A DNA stretch of 64,000 bases from Oscillospiraceae bacterium (GTDB taxonomy: Bacteria; Bacillota; Clostridia; Oscillospirales; Ruminococcaceae): contig JAGUQX010000007.1 in NCBI GenBank assembly GCA_030153485.1, forward strand, positions 124,001-188,000. Reading direction: 5' to 3'. Positions within the stretch are counted from its first letter, which is position 1. Every line of letters starts with the position of its first letter. Positions 55,652 through 63,663 of this stretch are shown piece by piece. Below the pieces are notes generated by a model. The model saw only the letters and a program-made list of their open reading frames with translations, was not told the origin of the DNA and did no database searches. The position numbers and the translations under genes were made by a program.

Positions 55652-57047
55652 CATGTTTTTAAATACATCAAAAGAACAATCGACAGCTTTGAAAAATGTA
55701 TGTGAAAAAAATATTAATTCCATGGAAAATATAAAGAAAAATATTTCTGATTTTATAGATGAAGATAGCTTAAAAGGAAAGTCTTATGATTCTGCTAAAA
55801 ATTATCTTAGAGTTGTTTATAAACCATTGATAACTGGAATTATATTATTTTCAAAATCTATGATAAAATCTCATAAAAAATTTATAAGTGCATATACATC
55901 AACTGTGGATTCTAACAGCCTAAAATCACAAGACTTGGAAAAACAAATTAGAGATATAAAAAAATTAATAGACAAATTAGAAATAGTAAAAAAATCTGAT
56001 CCAACTACAAGAGCATATACAGAACAAACTATTAAGATATATGAATCTCAGATGCAAAAAATCAAAGAAAAATTAGAAAAATTACTAAATTTTGATAGAT
56101 TTTCAGTATCCCTTTTTTTTGAATCTGAAAGCCTATTAAGTAATATTCAAAAAGGTATATCCCAAATATCAAACGGAAATTCATGGAATACAAAAACTAA
56201 TTCTTTTACACTAGACAAGACCAATCTAGATTGGGCAGATAATATAAATGAATTACAAAGTCAAAAAAATTTAGATAATATATTAAACAAAATTCCTAAT
56301 TTAGATATAGAAGATCTAAAAATGCTATCTGAATATATTGATAATCATCCCGCTAAAGACATCCCTGAAAAAATAATAGCTTATATAAAAAGTCAGATAA
56401 ATAATCTAACTTTAGGTAACGGGTATTTAAATAAATTTGGAGAATTAATTAAAAAGTGTAGTGGAAATTTAATTGCTAACACAGGATTATCAGGACCTGC
56501 TGGACCAAACTCATTCGTAATGATAGGGCCACAAACTAAAAACATGGCAGATAACATATTTTCTTTTGGAGATAAGAGAACAAAATTCTCAACAAAATTT
56601 GGATATGGTCTTTCATTCGCAAGTGGTGGAATCGCAGCTTATGAGGGTTGGAAATATAATGATAAAACTGTTGGTCAATCTATCTCCTACGGTGCAGCAA
56701 CTACTGGAGTTTCAATTGCAGGTGGTGCGTTCGGGGTTAGTGCTGTATCCGCTGCTATAGGATTGGTTTTCGGGACTACTCCTGTTGGATGGGCTGCAGC
56801 AGCTGCAACAGCTGCATCAATTGCGGGGGTAGCTGTTGCAGTTGGTATTGGTATCCGTATATCATCTGGCTTTGAGGCTCTATATGAGAATAATTTTTTG
56901 GGTTTACAGGATGGATTAGACTGGGTTGGAACTAAATTAGATTCAGAAATTAATAAAAAAGTTAATACTATAAAAAATGATTTTAAGTTTGCTGGTAAAA
57001 TAATTGGTCAAGGAGTTAATTTTATAACTAAAAAAATAAAAATTTAA
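55644..57047 (+). CDS. LXG-domain type VII effector with glycine/alanine-rich membrane tail
   Basis: 467 residues. Residues 1-230 form a helical LXG-type domain with the characteristic LKGKSYDSAKNYL at 43-55, KPLITGIILFSKSM, and long coiled helices to about 165. The middle (about 230-320) is a linker. Residues 346-406 are an extended Gly/Ala/Val hydrophobic region with glycine-zipper spacing (GVSIAGGAFGVSAVSAAIG, GWAAAAATAASIAGVAVAVG), followed by a helical end. This tail resembles membrane-depolarising LXG toxins such as TspA and TelE rather than a nuclease. The following membrane protein fits as immunity. Local G+C is clearly higher in the tail. Confidence 0.82.
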   Translation: MINMFLNTSKEQSTALKNVCEKNINSMENIKKNISDFIDEDSLKGKSYDSAKNYLRVVYKPLITGIILFSKSMIKSHKKFISAYTSTVDSNSLKSQDLEKQIRDIKKLIDKLEIVKKSDPTTRAYTEQTIKIYESQMQKIKEKLEKLLNFDRFSVSLFFESESLLSNIQKGISQISNGNSWNTKTNSFTLDKTNLDWADNINELQSQKNLDNILNKIPNLDIEDLKMLSEYIDNHPAKDIPEKIIAYIKSQINNLTLGNGYLNKFGELIKKCSGNLIANTGLSGPAGPNSFVMIGPQTKNMADNIFSFGDKRTKFSTKFGYGLSFASGGIAAYEGWKYNDKTVGQSISYGAATTGVSIAGGAFGVSAVSAAIGLVFGTTPVGWAAAAATAASIAGVAVAVGIGIRISSGFEALYENNFLGLQDGLDWVGTKLDSEINKKVNTIKNDFKFAGKIIGQGVNFITKKIKI

Positions 57048-57074
57048 TTTTAAATAGATTAAGGAGGATATATA

Positions 57075-57737
57075 ATGAAAATTTGCACCGTCGAAAGATC
57101 ATTTAAAAATACTAGATATAGGATACTTTTTTCTGATGATAACTATTATCTTTTAGATATGAATCAATCATATTGGTCTATATTTTTTCCATTTTTATTT
57201 TGGTTTTTTCCAAATAAAGTCTATAAAATTTCATCAGAAATAGCAGAGAGTTTAAGAGTTCCAACAAAGTTATTAGAAGGGATAGATAAAAAATATAAGC
57301 TAATAACAGTCTTATCCTTTATTTTAATGGGAATCTTCCCTATTATAGGTAGATGGATGAGTGATAATATTATCGACTTTTTTAATATTAACAGTCCTAC
57401 TAACATTAATATATTTATTTTAGTGTTAATATTTATATTTTGTATTACATTAAATTTATATTTAAATAATTTATTAAAGAAAAAAATAAATTTAAACTAT
57501 GATAAACTTGATTTTTATACAATATATTTAAAACCTATATCTTGTAAAAATGAGGTTAAGACAACGCTATTACATATATTTATAATACTAATGCTAGTTA
57601 TGATGTCAGGTGGATATATATTAACTGGAAATTTATTTATTCTATTCACTGCATTTATTTTATTTTATATGTTTTTATCATGGAATAAAATAAATTTAAG
57701 TAAAGATAATAAATGTTATATAAAGTCTATAAAATAA
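57075..57737 (+). CDS. DUF443-like membrane protein, probable immunity protein
   Basis: 220 residues. The N-terminal 60 residues carry a pattern typical of DUF443 (KNTRYRILFSDDNYYLLDM, then WSIFFPFLFWFFPNKVYKIS). After a soluble loop come four membrane segments (about 77-95, 110-130, 165-185, 188-207). Staphylococcal DUF443 proteins (TsaI) protect against the membrane-active LXG toxin TspA. Here the gene follows an LXG protein with a membrane-active-looking tail by 27 bp, so an immunity role is a strong inference. AAGGAGGATATATA precedes ATG. Confidence 0.78.
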   Translation: MKICTVERSFKNTRYRILFSDDNYYLLDMNQSYWSIFFPFLFWFFPNKVYKISSEIAESLRVPTKLLEGIDKKYKLITVLSFILMGIFPIIGRWMSDNIIDFFNINSPTNINIFILVLIFIFCITLNLYLNNLLKKKINLNYDKLDFYTIYLKPISCKNEVKTTLLHIFIILMLVMMSGGYILTGNLFILFTAFILFYMFLSWNKINLSKDNKCYIKSIK

Positions 57738-57762
57738 TATTATTTAAAAGGAGATATAAATT

Positions 57763-58065
57763 ATGTTAACTCTTGGATCAATTGTTTATTTAAAAGAAGG
57801 AAGTCAGAAATTAATGATTATTAATAGAGGTGTTGTTATAGAGCAAGAAGGAAAAGAACAAATATTTGACTATTCTTCTGCTTTATATCCAAATGGCGTT
57901 ACAGAAAATAATATCTATTATTTTAATGAAGAAAATATAGATAAAGTTATTTTCGAAGGATTTAAAGATGATGACGAAGAAAGATTTCAAGAAATATTTG
58001 AAGAATGGAAAAAAAATAACAAAGATAAATTTATAAAAGGAAATATAACTCAACCAGTCGAATAA
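57763..58065 (+). CDS. DUF4176 type VII-associated protein
   Basis: 100 residues matching the DUF4176 pattern: LGSIVYLKEGSQKLMIINRG, then EQIFDYSSALYPNGV, YYFNEENIDKVIFEGF and an acidic helical tail. DUF4176 genes occur within type VIIb loci and LXG modules of Firmicutes; their function is not established, with roles in secretion or as accessory partners proposed. AAAGGAGATATAAATT precedes ATG. Last gene of the module, followed by a strong terminator. Confidence 0.85.
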   Translation: MLTLGSIVYLKEGSQKLMIINRGVVIEQEGKEQIFDYSSALYPNGVTENNIYYFNEENIDKVIFEGFKDDDEERFQEIFEEWKKNNKDKFIKGNITQPVE

Positions 58066-58109
58066 AAAACATGAGATTAGATTTTAAATCTAATCTCATG
58101 TTTTTTATT
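58061..58109 (+). terminator. Terminator of the LXG module
   Basis: Perfect inverted repeat with 24-nt arms (58061-58084, 58086-58109) beginning in the DUF4176 stop codon and ending in TTTTTTATT. Confidence 0.9.
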
Positions 58110-58132
58110 CTATAATTATTTTTATTGCATTA

Positions 58133-58162
58133 AAAAAACGCCCTACAAGGACGTTTTTTTTA
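58133..58162 (-). terminator. Terminator of tRNA-fMet
   Basis: On the - strand AACGTCC/GGGCGTT (7 bp with one G-T) flanked by A8 and T7, just after the tRNA 3' end. Confidence 0.75.
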
Positions 58163-58165
58163 AAT

Positions 58166-58242
<77 letters not shown>

Positions 58243-58273
58243 ATATATTGTATATAATTCTTTCGACTCATTT

Positions 58274-58302
58274 ATAATATCATATATATAACTCTTTGTC
58301 AA
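58274..58302 (-). promoter_or_regulatory. Promoter of tRNA-fMet
   Basis: TTGACA (58302-58297), 17-bp spacer, TATTAT (58279-58274) on the - strand, 32 bp before the tRNA. Confidence 0.75.
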
Positions 58303-58358
58303 TATAATATATTAAATAAAAAATATATTATATTCTTAAAAATATTTATACTTTTAAG

Positions 58359-58387
58359 TTGACATTTATAATAAAATAAATTATTAT
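58359..58387 (+). promoter_or_regulatory. Promoter of the Ser-rich lipoprotein operon
   Basis: TTGACA (58359-58364), 17-bp spacer, TATTAT (58382-58387). It lies about 215 bp before the first lipoprotein start, giving a long leader. Confidence 0.7.
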
Positions 58388-58602
58388 GTACTAGATATAT
58401 AAATTAACATATATTGGTTATTTATATACACTTATAAAACTTTTGTTATACATCATTTATTATAACTTATTTTATATTATAATTGATATATAACAAAAGT
58501 TACTTTTGGTATAAAATGCTATATTTTTATTTTATAAGAAACTTCTTATAAAATTTTAAATATTGTTTTTCAAATTTATAAATTTATAAAGGGGTAAAAA
58601 TT
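58388..58602 (+). other. Long structured 5' leader of the lipoprotein operon
   Basis: About 200 nt of untranslated leader. It contains a long-range inverted repeat (AACTTTTGTTATA at 58438-58450 with TATAACAAAAGTT at 58491-58503) and a tight 11-bp hairpin (58530-58540 with 58543-58553). I recognise no known riboswitch or T-box. AAAGGGG provides the ribosome binding site. Confidence 0.5.
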
Positions 58603-58812
58603 ATGAACAAAAAATCTTTATTATCTATTATAGCTGTAGTTGTTCTTTCTGTTTCTGTACTAGCTGGATGTAATGGAGGAGATAAATCTTCTTCATCTTC
58701 ATCATCTTCTTCTTCTTCATCTTCTTCATCTTCTTCAACACCATCATCTTCTTCATCTTCTTCATCTTCTTCTTCATCTTCAGCACCATCATCATCTTCT
58801 TCAAGCAAGTAA
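58603..58812 (+). CDS. Poly-serine lipoprotein A (69 residues)
   Basis: A signal peptide with the lipobox LAGC (Cys at 23) and then a mature chain of 47 residues: CNGGDK, 17 Ser, Thr-Pro, 13 Ser, Ala-Pro, 6 Ser and a terminal Lys. Thirty-six of 47 mature residues are serine and there is no folded domain. It would be a lipid-anchored flexible brush, possibly carrying sugar, phosphate or acyl groups on Ser. Ser is encoded by TCT/TCA repeats, so the gene is also a length-variable microsatellite. Ribosome binding site AAAGGGG. Almost identical to the next gene. Confidence 0.85.
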   Translation: MNKKSLLSIIAVVVLSVSVLAGCNGGDKSSSSSSSSSSSSSSSSSTPSSSSSSSSSSSSSAPSSSSSSK

Positions 58813-58850
58813 TTATTATTTAATAAATTAATATAAAGGGAGTTATTTAA

Positions 58851-59060
58851 ATGAACAAAAAATCTTTATTAGCTATCATAACTGTAGCTGTTCTTTCTAT
58901 TTCTGTACTAGCTGGATGTAATGGAGGAGATAAATCTTCATCTTCATCATCATCTTCTTCTTCTTCTTCTTCTTCTTCTTCTTCAACACCATCATCTTCA
59001 TCTTCATCATCTTCTTCTTCTTCTTCAGCACCATCATCATCATCTTCTTCAAGCAAGTAA
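58851..59060 (+). CDS. Poly-serine lipoprotein B (69 residues), tandem copy
   Basis: Same length and plan as the preceding gene: signal peptide and lipobox LAGC, mature CNGGDK, 17 Ser, Thr-Pro, 12 Ser, Ala-Pro, 7 Ser, Lys. It differs by a few conservative changes in the signal peptide (Ser to Ala, Val to Thr) and by redistribution of one Ser between blocks, which shows the repeat arrays vary while total length is kept. AAAGGGAGTT precedes ATG. Only 38 bp separate it from copy A, so the two are cotranscribed. Confidence 0.85.
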   Translation: MNKKSLLAIITVAVLSISVLAGCNGGDKSSSSSSSSSSSSSSSSSTPSSSSSSSSSSSSAPSSSSSSSK

Positions 59061-59089
59061 TTACTATATTTTATTGAAAGAAGTTTAAA

Positions 59090-59668
59090 ATGAATAAAAA
59101 AATATTATTTTTAATAATTTGTATCGCATTGACACTATCTATTACTTTAGTTGGATGTTCTTCTGATAATAACAGTAGTTCTGGTTCATCTAGTAGTAGT
59201 AGTAGTGTATCATCTAATTCAAATATAACTAAAATAGATGAAGCTTTGTCTAAAGTTAAATCTGTTTATCCTTCTGATTTATTCCCCACTATGGAGATAG
59301 ATAAAGAAGTTTTAGTTAACAAATATAGTATACATAAAGATGATATAAAAAGCTATAAAGCTTTTGGACCTATGATGTCCGCACATGTGGATACTTTTAT
59401 CGCTATAGAATCCACTGATGGAAAAGCTTCCGAAGTGGAAAGCACTCTAAAAAAATATAAAAATGAATTTGAGAAAGATATGCACTATCCTAGTAATTTA
59501 GATAAGGTAAAGGCTTCTCAAGTTCTTAAACATGGAAATGATGTTTATTATATTATTTTAGGAGATATGTCTACAGCTAGCGATTCTGATACAGAAGATC
59601 AATTAATTGAACTTGCTAAAAGTGAAGTTAAAAAAGCTGTAGATGCTATAAATTCTTTATATAAATAA
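59090..59668 (+). CDS. DUF4358 lipoprotein with Ser-rich linker
   Basis: 192 residues: a signal peptide with lipobox LVGC (Cys 23), a Ser/Asn linker (SSSGSSSSSSSVSSNSN, here mostly AGT codons), and a C-terminal domain of about 145 residues matching DUF4358 (VYPSDLFPTMEIDKEVLVN, the FGPMMSAHVDTFIAIES segment, EKDMHYPSNLDKVK, YYIILGD). DUF4358 lipoproteins are common in Clostridia, often near MBOAT/DHHW acetylation genes as here, but have no known activity. GAAAGAAG precedes ATG. Likely same operon as the poly-Ser genes. Confidence 0.85.
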   Translation: MNKKILFLIICIALTLSITLVGCSSDNNSSSGSSSSSSSVSSNSNITKIDEALSKVKSVYPSDLFPTMEIDKEVLVNKYSIHKDDIKSYKAFGPMMSAHVDTFIAIESTDGKASEVESTLKKYKNEFEKDMHYPSNLDKVKASQVLKHGNDVYYIILGDMSTASDSDTEDQLIELAKSEVKKAVDAINSLYK

Positions 59669-59699
59669 TTTATAATTATATCATTTTTAATAAAATATA

Positions 59700-59747
59700 A
59701 ATAATAAAAACAGTATGGATTTTATATCTAATGCTGTTTTTATTATT
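59700..59747 (+). terminator. Terminator/attenuator before the MBOAT gene
   Basis: 17-bp stem with one G-T pair (59700-59716 with 59731-59747) and a T-rich 3' arm. It ends 1 bp before the MBOAT ribosome binding site AAGGAG, so it could also control translation. Confidence 0.7.
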
Positions 59748-59763
59748 TAAGGAGTTAAATATA

Positions 59764-61176
59764 TTGGTTTTTAGTAGTGTTTTTTTTCTTTTTTTCTTTT
59801 TTCCGTGTATACTTATAATCTATTTTTTAACCAAAGATAAATATAAAAATTTTATCCTATTTTTAATTTCATTATTTTTTTATGCTTGGGGAGAGCCTAT
59901 TTATGTTTCTATAATGATTATATCTACTTTAGTAGATTATTTTCATGGAAAATGGATACATATAAATCAAAAAAAACAAAATTATAAAATGGCAAAATAT
60001 ATATTATCATCATCTATATTTATAAATTTATCATTATTAATATTTTTTAAATATTCTTCCTTTATTTTAACAAATATTAACAATATATTTTCTTTATCTA
60101 TTCCTGTATTATCACTCTCATTGCCTATAGGCATCTCATTTTATACATTTCAAACTATGTCTTATACAATAGACATATATAAAAACACTGCTAAATATCA
60201 AAATAATATAATAAATTTTGGCACATATATTTCATTTTTTCCACAATTAATTGCAGGACCTATTGTAAAGTACAAAGATATAAATAAACAAATTTTAAAA
60301 AGAAAACATAATTTAAAAAATTTTGGAATAGGTATTTCTAGATTTTTAATTGGGTTAGCTAAAAAAGTTATTCTAGCTAATAATATAGGAATATTAGCTG
60401 AAGAAATTTTTTCTACAAATATATCAGATATATCTTTTTTAACATCCTGGCTTGGACCTATATCATTTGGATTCCAGATATATTTTGATTTTTCAGGATA
60501 TTCTGATATGGCAATTGGTATATCTAAAATATTGGGATTTGATTTATTAGAAAATTTTAATTATCCTTATATATCAAAATCTATTACAGAATTTTGGAGA
60601 AGATGGCATATATCTTTAAGCAGCTGGTTTAAAGAGTATGTTTATATACCTTTAGGAGGTAATAGATCTGGAATCAAAAAACAAATAGTTAATATTTTAA
60701 TAGTATGGCTTGCCACAGGAATATGGCATGGAGCAAGCTGGAATTTTATCATATGGGGTATATATTTTGCTATAATATTAATATTTGAAAAATTATTTAT
60801 ATTAAAAATATTTAATAATATAAATAATTTTTTTAAATATATATATACTATAATTTTAATAGTTATCAGTTGGTCTATCTTTTATATTGAAAATATATAT
60901 GATTTGTTTATATATATTAATCGAATGTTTAGTATTAAAAATTTTATCGATATTCAGTTTATATATAGCGTATATTCAAATATTGTATTATTTATTATAT
61001 TAATAATATCTTCAACCCCATATCCAAAATATTTGTATAATAAATTATTGTATAAATATTCTAATAATATAATTTTTATTTTAATTTCAAATATATATCT
61101 TATTGCAATATTTATATTATCTATAGCATTTCTAGTAGATTCTTCATTTAATCCATTTTTATATTTTAGATTTTGA
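59764..61176 (+). CDS. MBOAT family O-acyltransferase (AlgI/DltB-like)
   Basis: 470 residues, about 11 membrane segments. Typical bacterial MBOAT features: GISFYTFQTMSYTIDIY, FFPQLIAGPIVKY, FWRRWHISLSSWFKEYVYIPLGG and ATGIWHGASWNFIIWG, which contains the catalytic His. Such proteins move acyl (usually acetyl) groups across the membrane onto extracellular polysaccharide or teichoic acid. I start it at TTG 59764 with AAGGAG 9 bases upstream; an in-frame ATG at 59731 lies in the terminator arm. It pairs with the next gene. Confidence 0.93.
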   Translation: MVFSSVFFLFFFFPCILIIYFLTKDKYKNFILFLISLFFYAWGEPIYVSIMIISTLVDYFHGKWIHINQKKQNYKMAKYILSSSIFINLSLLIFFKYSSFILTNINNIFSLSIPVLSLSLPIGISFYTFQTMSYTIDIYKNTAKYQNNIINFGTYISFFPQLIAGPIVKYKDINKQILKRKHNLKNFGIGISRFLIGLAKKVILANNIGILAEEIFSTNISDISFLTSWLGPISFGFQIYFDFSGYSDMAIGISKILGFDLLENFNYPYISKSITEFWRRWHISLSSWFKEYVYIPLGGNRSGIKKQIVNILIVWLATGIWHGASWNFIIWGIYFAIILIFEKLFILKIFNNINNFFKYIYTIILIVISWSIFYIENIYDLFIYINRMFSIKNFIDIQFIYSVYSNIVLFIILIISSTPYPKYLYNKLLYKYSNNIIFILISNIYLIAIFILSIAFLVDSSFNPFLYFRF

Positions 61177-61185
61177 GGATTGTTT

Positions 61186-62328
61186 ATGAACTATAAAATA
61201 ACCGCATCTATATTTATAATACTATTTTCTAGTATATTTTTATTAAATATTTTTAAAAAACCAATTGTTTTTTCGAAAATTGAAAATAGATATCTAAAAG
61301 AGTTCCCTATATTTAATAGCAAAGATTTTTTTTTAGGAGAATTTAATAAAGATATTGAAGAATACTATTCAGATCAATTTATTTTTAGAGATAATTGGAT
61401 AACTATCAAAAGTTTTTCTGAATATATTATAGGTAAAAAAAATATAGATAATATATTTATAGGTAAAGATGATTATATATTTGAGAGGCATCTTCCAAAA
61501 GATATTGAAACAAATAATTTAGAAAAAAATTTGGATAGTATAAAGCTTTTTTTAAAAAATATTAATTTATTAAATATTTCCACTTCATTTATTATTGTTC
61601 CATCTTCTAGTCATGTTTTATCAGAATATATGCCTAGATTAGCATATAAATATAACGAAAATAATATAATAGATTATCTAGATTTAATTATATCTAGATA
61701 TGATAATATTAACTTTATACCTATTTTAGAAGATTTAAAAAATAATAGTGATAAATATATATATTATAAAACAGATCATCATTGGACAACTAAAGGTGCT
61801 TATATTGCTTATAAAGCCTGGGCAAAAGAAAATAATATAAACCCCTTATTAGAATCAGATTTTATAATAAAAACTGTATCAGATAACTTTTTTGGAACAA
61901 CACATGCAAATATAAATCTACCTTTTATAAAGCCAGATAAAATAAATTTATATTATATAAAAAAAGATATGAATTATAATATTATATATAATCAAAATGA
62001 TTCTACAAAAACTTCTAATTTATACAATAAAGAATTTTTAGATAAAAAAGATAAATATTCTATTTTTTTAAATGGAAATAATGGAATAATAAATATAAAT
62101 ACTAATAATAAAAATAATAAAAATTTAATTATAATAAAAGATTCATTCGCAAATTCATTTTCACCTTTTATTATAAATCATTTTGAAAATATACATATAA
62201 TTGATTTACGGTTTTTTAACAGCTCTATAATGGATTATATTAAAAAAAATAAAATTACAGATATATTATTTTTATACAGTATATATAATATATCGACAGA
62301 TAAAGACATTTTTAAAATATCTAGATAA
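61186..62328 (+). CDS. DHHW/AlgX-AlgJ-like SGNH protein, O-acetylation partner
   Basis: 380 residues: an N-terminal anchor (about 6-24), then an exported AlgX/AlgJ-type domain. The DHHW signature is present as TDHHWTTKGAY, and VPSSSHVLSEYMP and IIKDSFANSF supply the Ser and surrounding residues of the SGNH-like site. With the MBOAT it forms the usual two-gene unit that O-acetylates an extracellular glycan. ATG 61186 follows GAGGATTG, 9 bp after the MBOAT stop. It ends in a 31-bp palindrome. Confidence 0.9.
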   Translation: MNYKITASIFIILFSSIFLLNIFKKPIVFSKIENRYLKEFPIFNSKDFFLGEFNKDIEEYYSDQFIFRDNWITIKSFSEYIIGKKNIDNIFIGKDDYIFERHLPKDIETNNLEKNLDSIKLFLKNINLLNISTSFIIVPSSSHVLSEYMPRLAYKYNENNIIDYLDLIISRYDNINFIPILEDLKNNSDKYIYYKTDHHWTTKGAYIAYKAWAKENNINPLLESDFIIKTVSDNFFGTTHANINLPFIKPDKINLYYIKKDMNYNIIYNQNDSTKTSNLYNKEFLDKKDKYSIFLNGNNGIININTNNKNNKNLIIIKDSFANSFSPFIINHFENIHIIDLRFFNSSIMDYIKKNKITDILFLYSIYNISTDKDIFKISR

Positions 62329-62380
62329 AAATAAAAAGATAGAAATAATTTTCTATCTTTTTATTTTTATCTAGATATTT
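62315..62380. terminator. 31-bp perfect bidirectional terminator
   Basis: Perfect arms 62315-62345 and 62350-62380 with a 4-nt loop. The DHHW stop codon (62326-62328) and the convergent aminotransferase stop (62371-62373) both lie inside the arms. Confidence 0.92.
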
Positions 62381-63633
62381 ATTAGTTTTTTTAAAGATAC
62401 ATATTTAACAGATAAAATAAATATATCCATAGCTATATCAAGTTCATTAATATTAAGATATGTCGGTGCTATCCTGATATTTTTATCATCTAAATCTTTT
62501 CTATATGGATATGTAGAACCAGCCGGTGTTAAAATTAACCCCAATTGTTTACAAATATTTATAATTTCCTCTGCATTACCTTTTATAGTATCTACAGAAA
62601 TAAAATATCCGCCTTTAGGCTCTCTAAAATCTATAATCCCTATGTCTTTTAAATTGTTTAATTTTTTAATTACTAGATCAAATTTAGGTTTTAAAATTTC
62701 TTTATGATCTATCATATGACTTTTTATATAATCTAAATTTTTTAAAAATTTAATATGCCTAAATTGATTTAATTTATCATTTCCAATTGTTTTAATAGAC
62801 ATAATTTTTTTTATAAATTCTATATTTTTTATACTAGAAGCAATACATGATATCCCACTTCCTGCAAAAGTTATTTTAGATGTTGATGAAAATATATATA
62901 TCATATTTTCATTATTATAATTTTTAAATAATTTTAAAATATTATCTTTTTCAATAAATTCATTAGTTAAAGTATGCAATGCATATGCTTGATCCCAAAA
63001 TACTTTAAAATCCTTCGCTTTAGGTATTAGCCTTGCAAATCTTTCTATAACTTTTTTAGAATAAACTATTCCAGTTGGATTAGAATATATTGGAACATTC
63101 CAAATGCCTTTTACACTATCATCATCTTTAATTAGTTCTTCCACAATATCCATATCAGGTCCATTATTATCCATAGGGATAGGAATCATTTCTATATTAA
63201 GATTTTCACATATTGAAAAATGTCTATCATATCCTGGAACAGGACATAAAAATTTTATTTTATCTTGTTTTGACCAAGGGTTTAAACCCATATCTCCACT
63301 TAACATAAAAGTAGAAATAATATCAACCATTAAGCATAAACTAGAATTTCCACCTATAAAAATATTTTCCATTTCAACATCTAAAATTTCAGCAAAAATT
63401 CTTTTCATACAATCTAACCCATCTAATACTCCATAATTTCTTAGATCTAATGGAAGATTATCTATTTTCATCTCTAATTTTAAAAGATTATTAGATAAAT
63501 CTAATTGCTCTTTACACGGCTTTCCTCTCGAAATATCTAATAATATATTTTTAGATTTAATATTATTATATTCTATTTTTATTTCATTATATATTTCTTT
63601 TAACTTTTTTATATCATAATTAGCATAGTCCAT
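62371..63633 (-). CDS. PLP-dependent aminotransferase (MocR-type aspartate aminotransferase subgroup)
   Basis: 420 residues of fold-type I. It opens with a helical N-terminus, then DISRGKPCKEQLDLS, NYGVLDGLDCMKRIF, GGNSSLCLMVDI, CPVPGYDRHFSICE, the YSNPTGIVYS substrate region, the WDQAYALH Asp that pairs with PLP, and the Schiff-base Lys in SSTSKITFAGSG. This matches the PF12897-type aminotransferases, presumed aspartate- or alanine-specific; the substrate cannot be read from sequence. A weak GGAGAAATATTT precedes ATG. It follows asnS. Confidence 0.9.
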   Translation of the reverse strand: MDYANYDIKKLKEIYNEIKIEYNNIKSKNILLDISRGKPCKEQLDLSNNLLKLEMKIDNLPLDLRNYGVLDGLDCMKRIFAEILDVEMENIFIGGNSSLCLMVDIISTFMLSGDMGLNPWSKQDKIKFLCPVPGYDRHFSICENLNIEMIPIPMDNNGPDMDIVEELIKDDDSVKGIWNVPIYSNPTGIVYSKKVIERFARLIPKAKDFKVFWDQAYALHTLTNEFIEKDNILKLFKNYNNENMIYIFSSTSKITFAGSGISCIASSIKNIEFIKKIMSIKTIGNDKLNQFRHIKFLKNLDYIKSHMIDHKEILKPKFDLVIKKLNNLKDIGIIDFREPKGGYFISVDTIKGNAEEIINICKQLGLILTPAGSTYPYRKDLDDKNIRIAPTYLNINELDIAMDIFILSVKYVSLKKLINI

Positions 63634-63663
63634 AAATATTTCTCCTAAATTTCTTAATCAATA

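Larger units (their letters stand above)
58590..59060 (+). repeat. Tandem gene duplication with TCT/TCA microsatellites
   Basis: Two direct repeats, 58603-58812 and 58851-59060, in a 248-bp repeat period. Each contains long (TCT/TCA)n tracts prone to slippage and recombination. Confidence 0.85.

Noticed and set aside
58584..59056. Poly-Glu/Asp reading frames on the - strand opposite the two poly-Ser lipoprotein genes
   Set aside because: They are the complement of TCT/TCA repeats, lack ribosome binding sites, and the + strand frames have signal peptides and lipoboxes.
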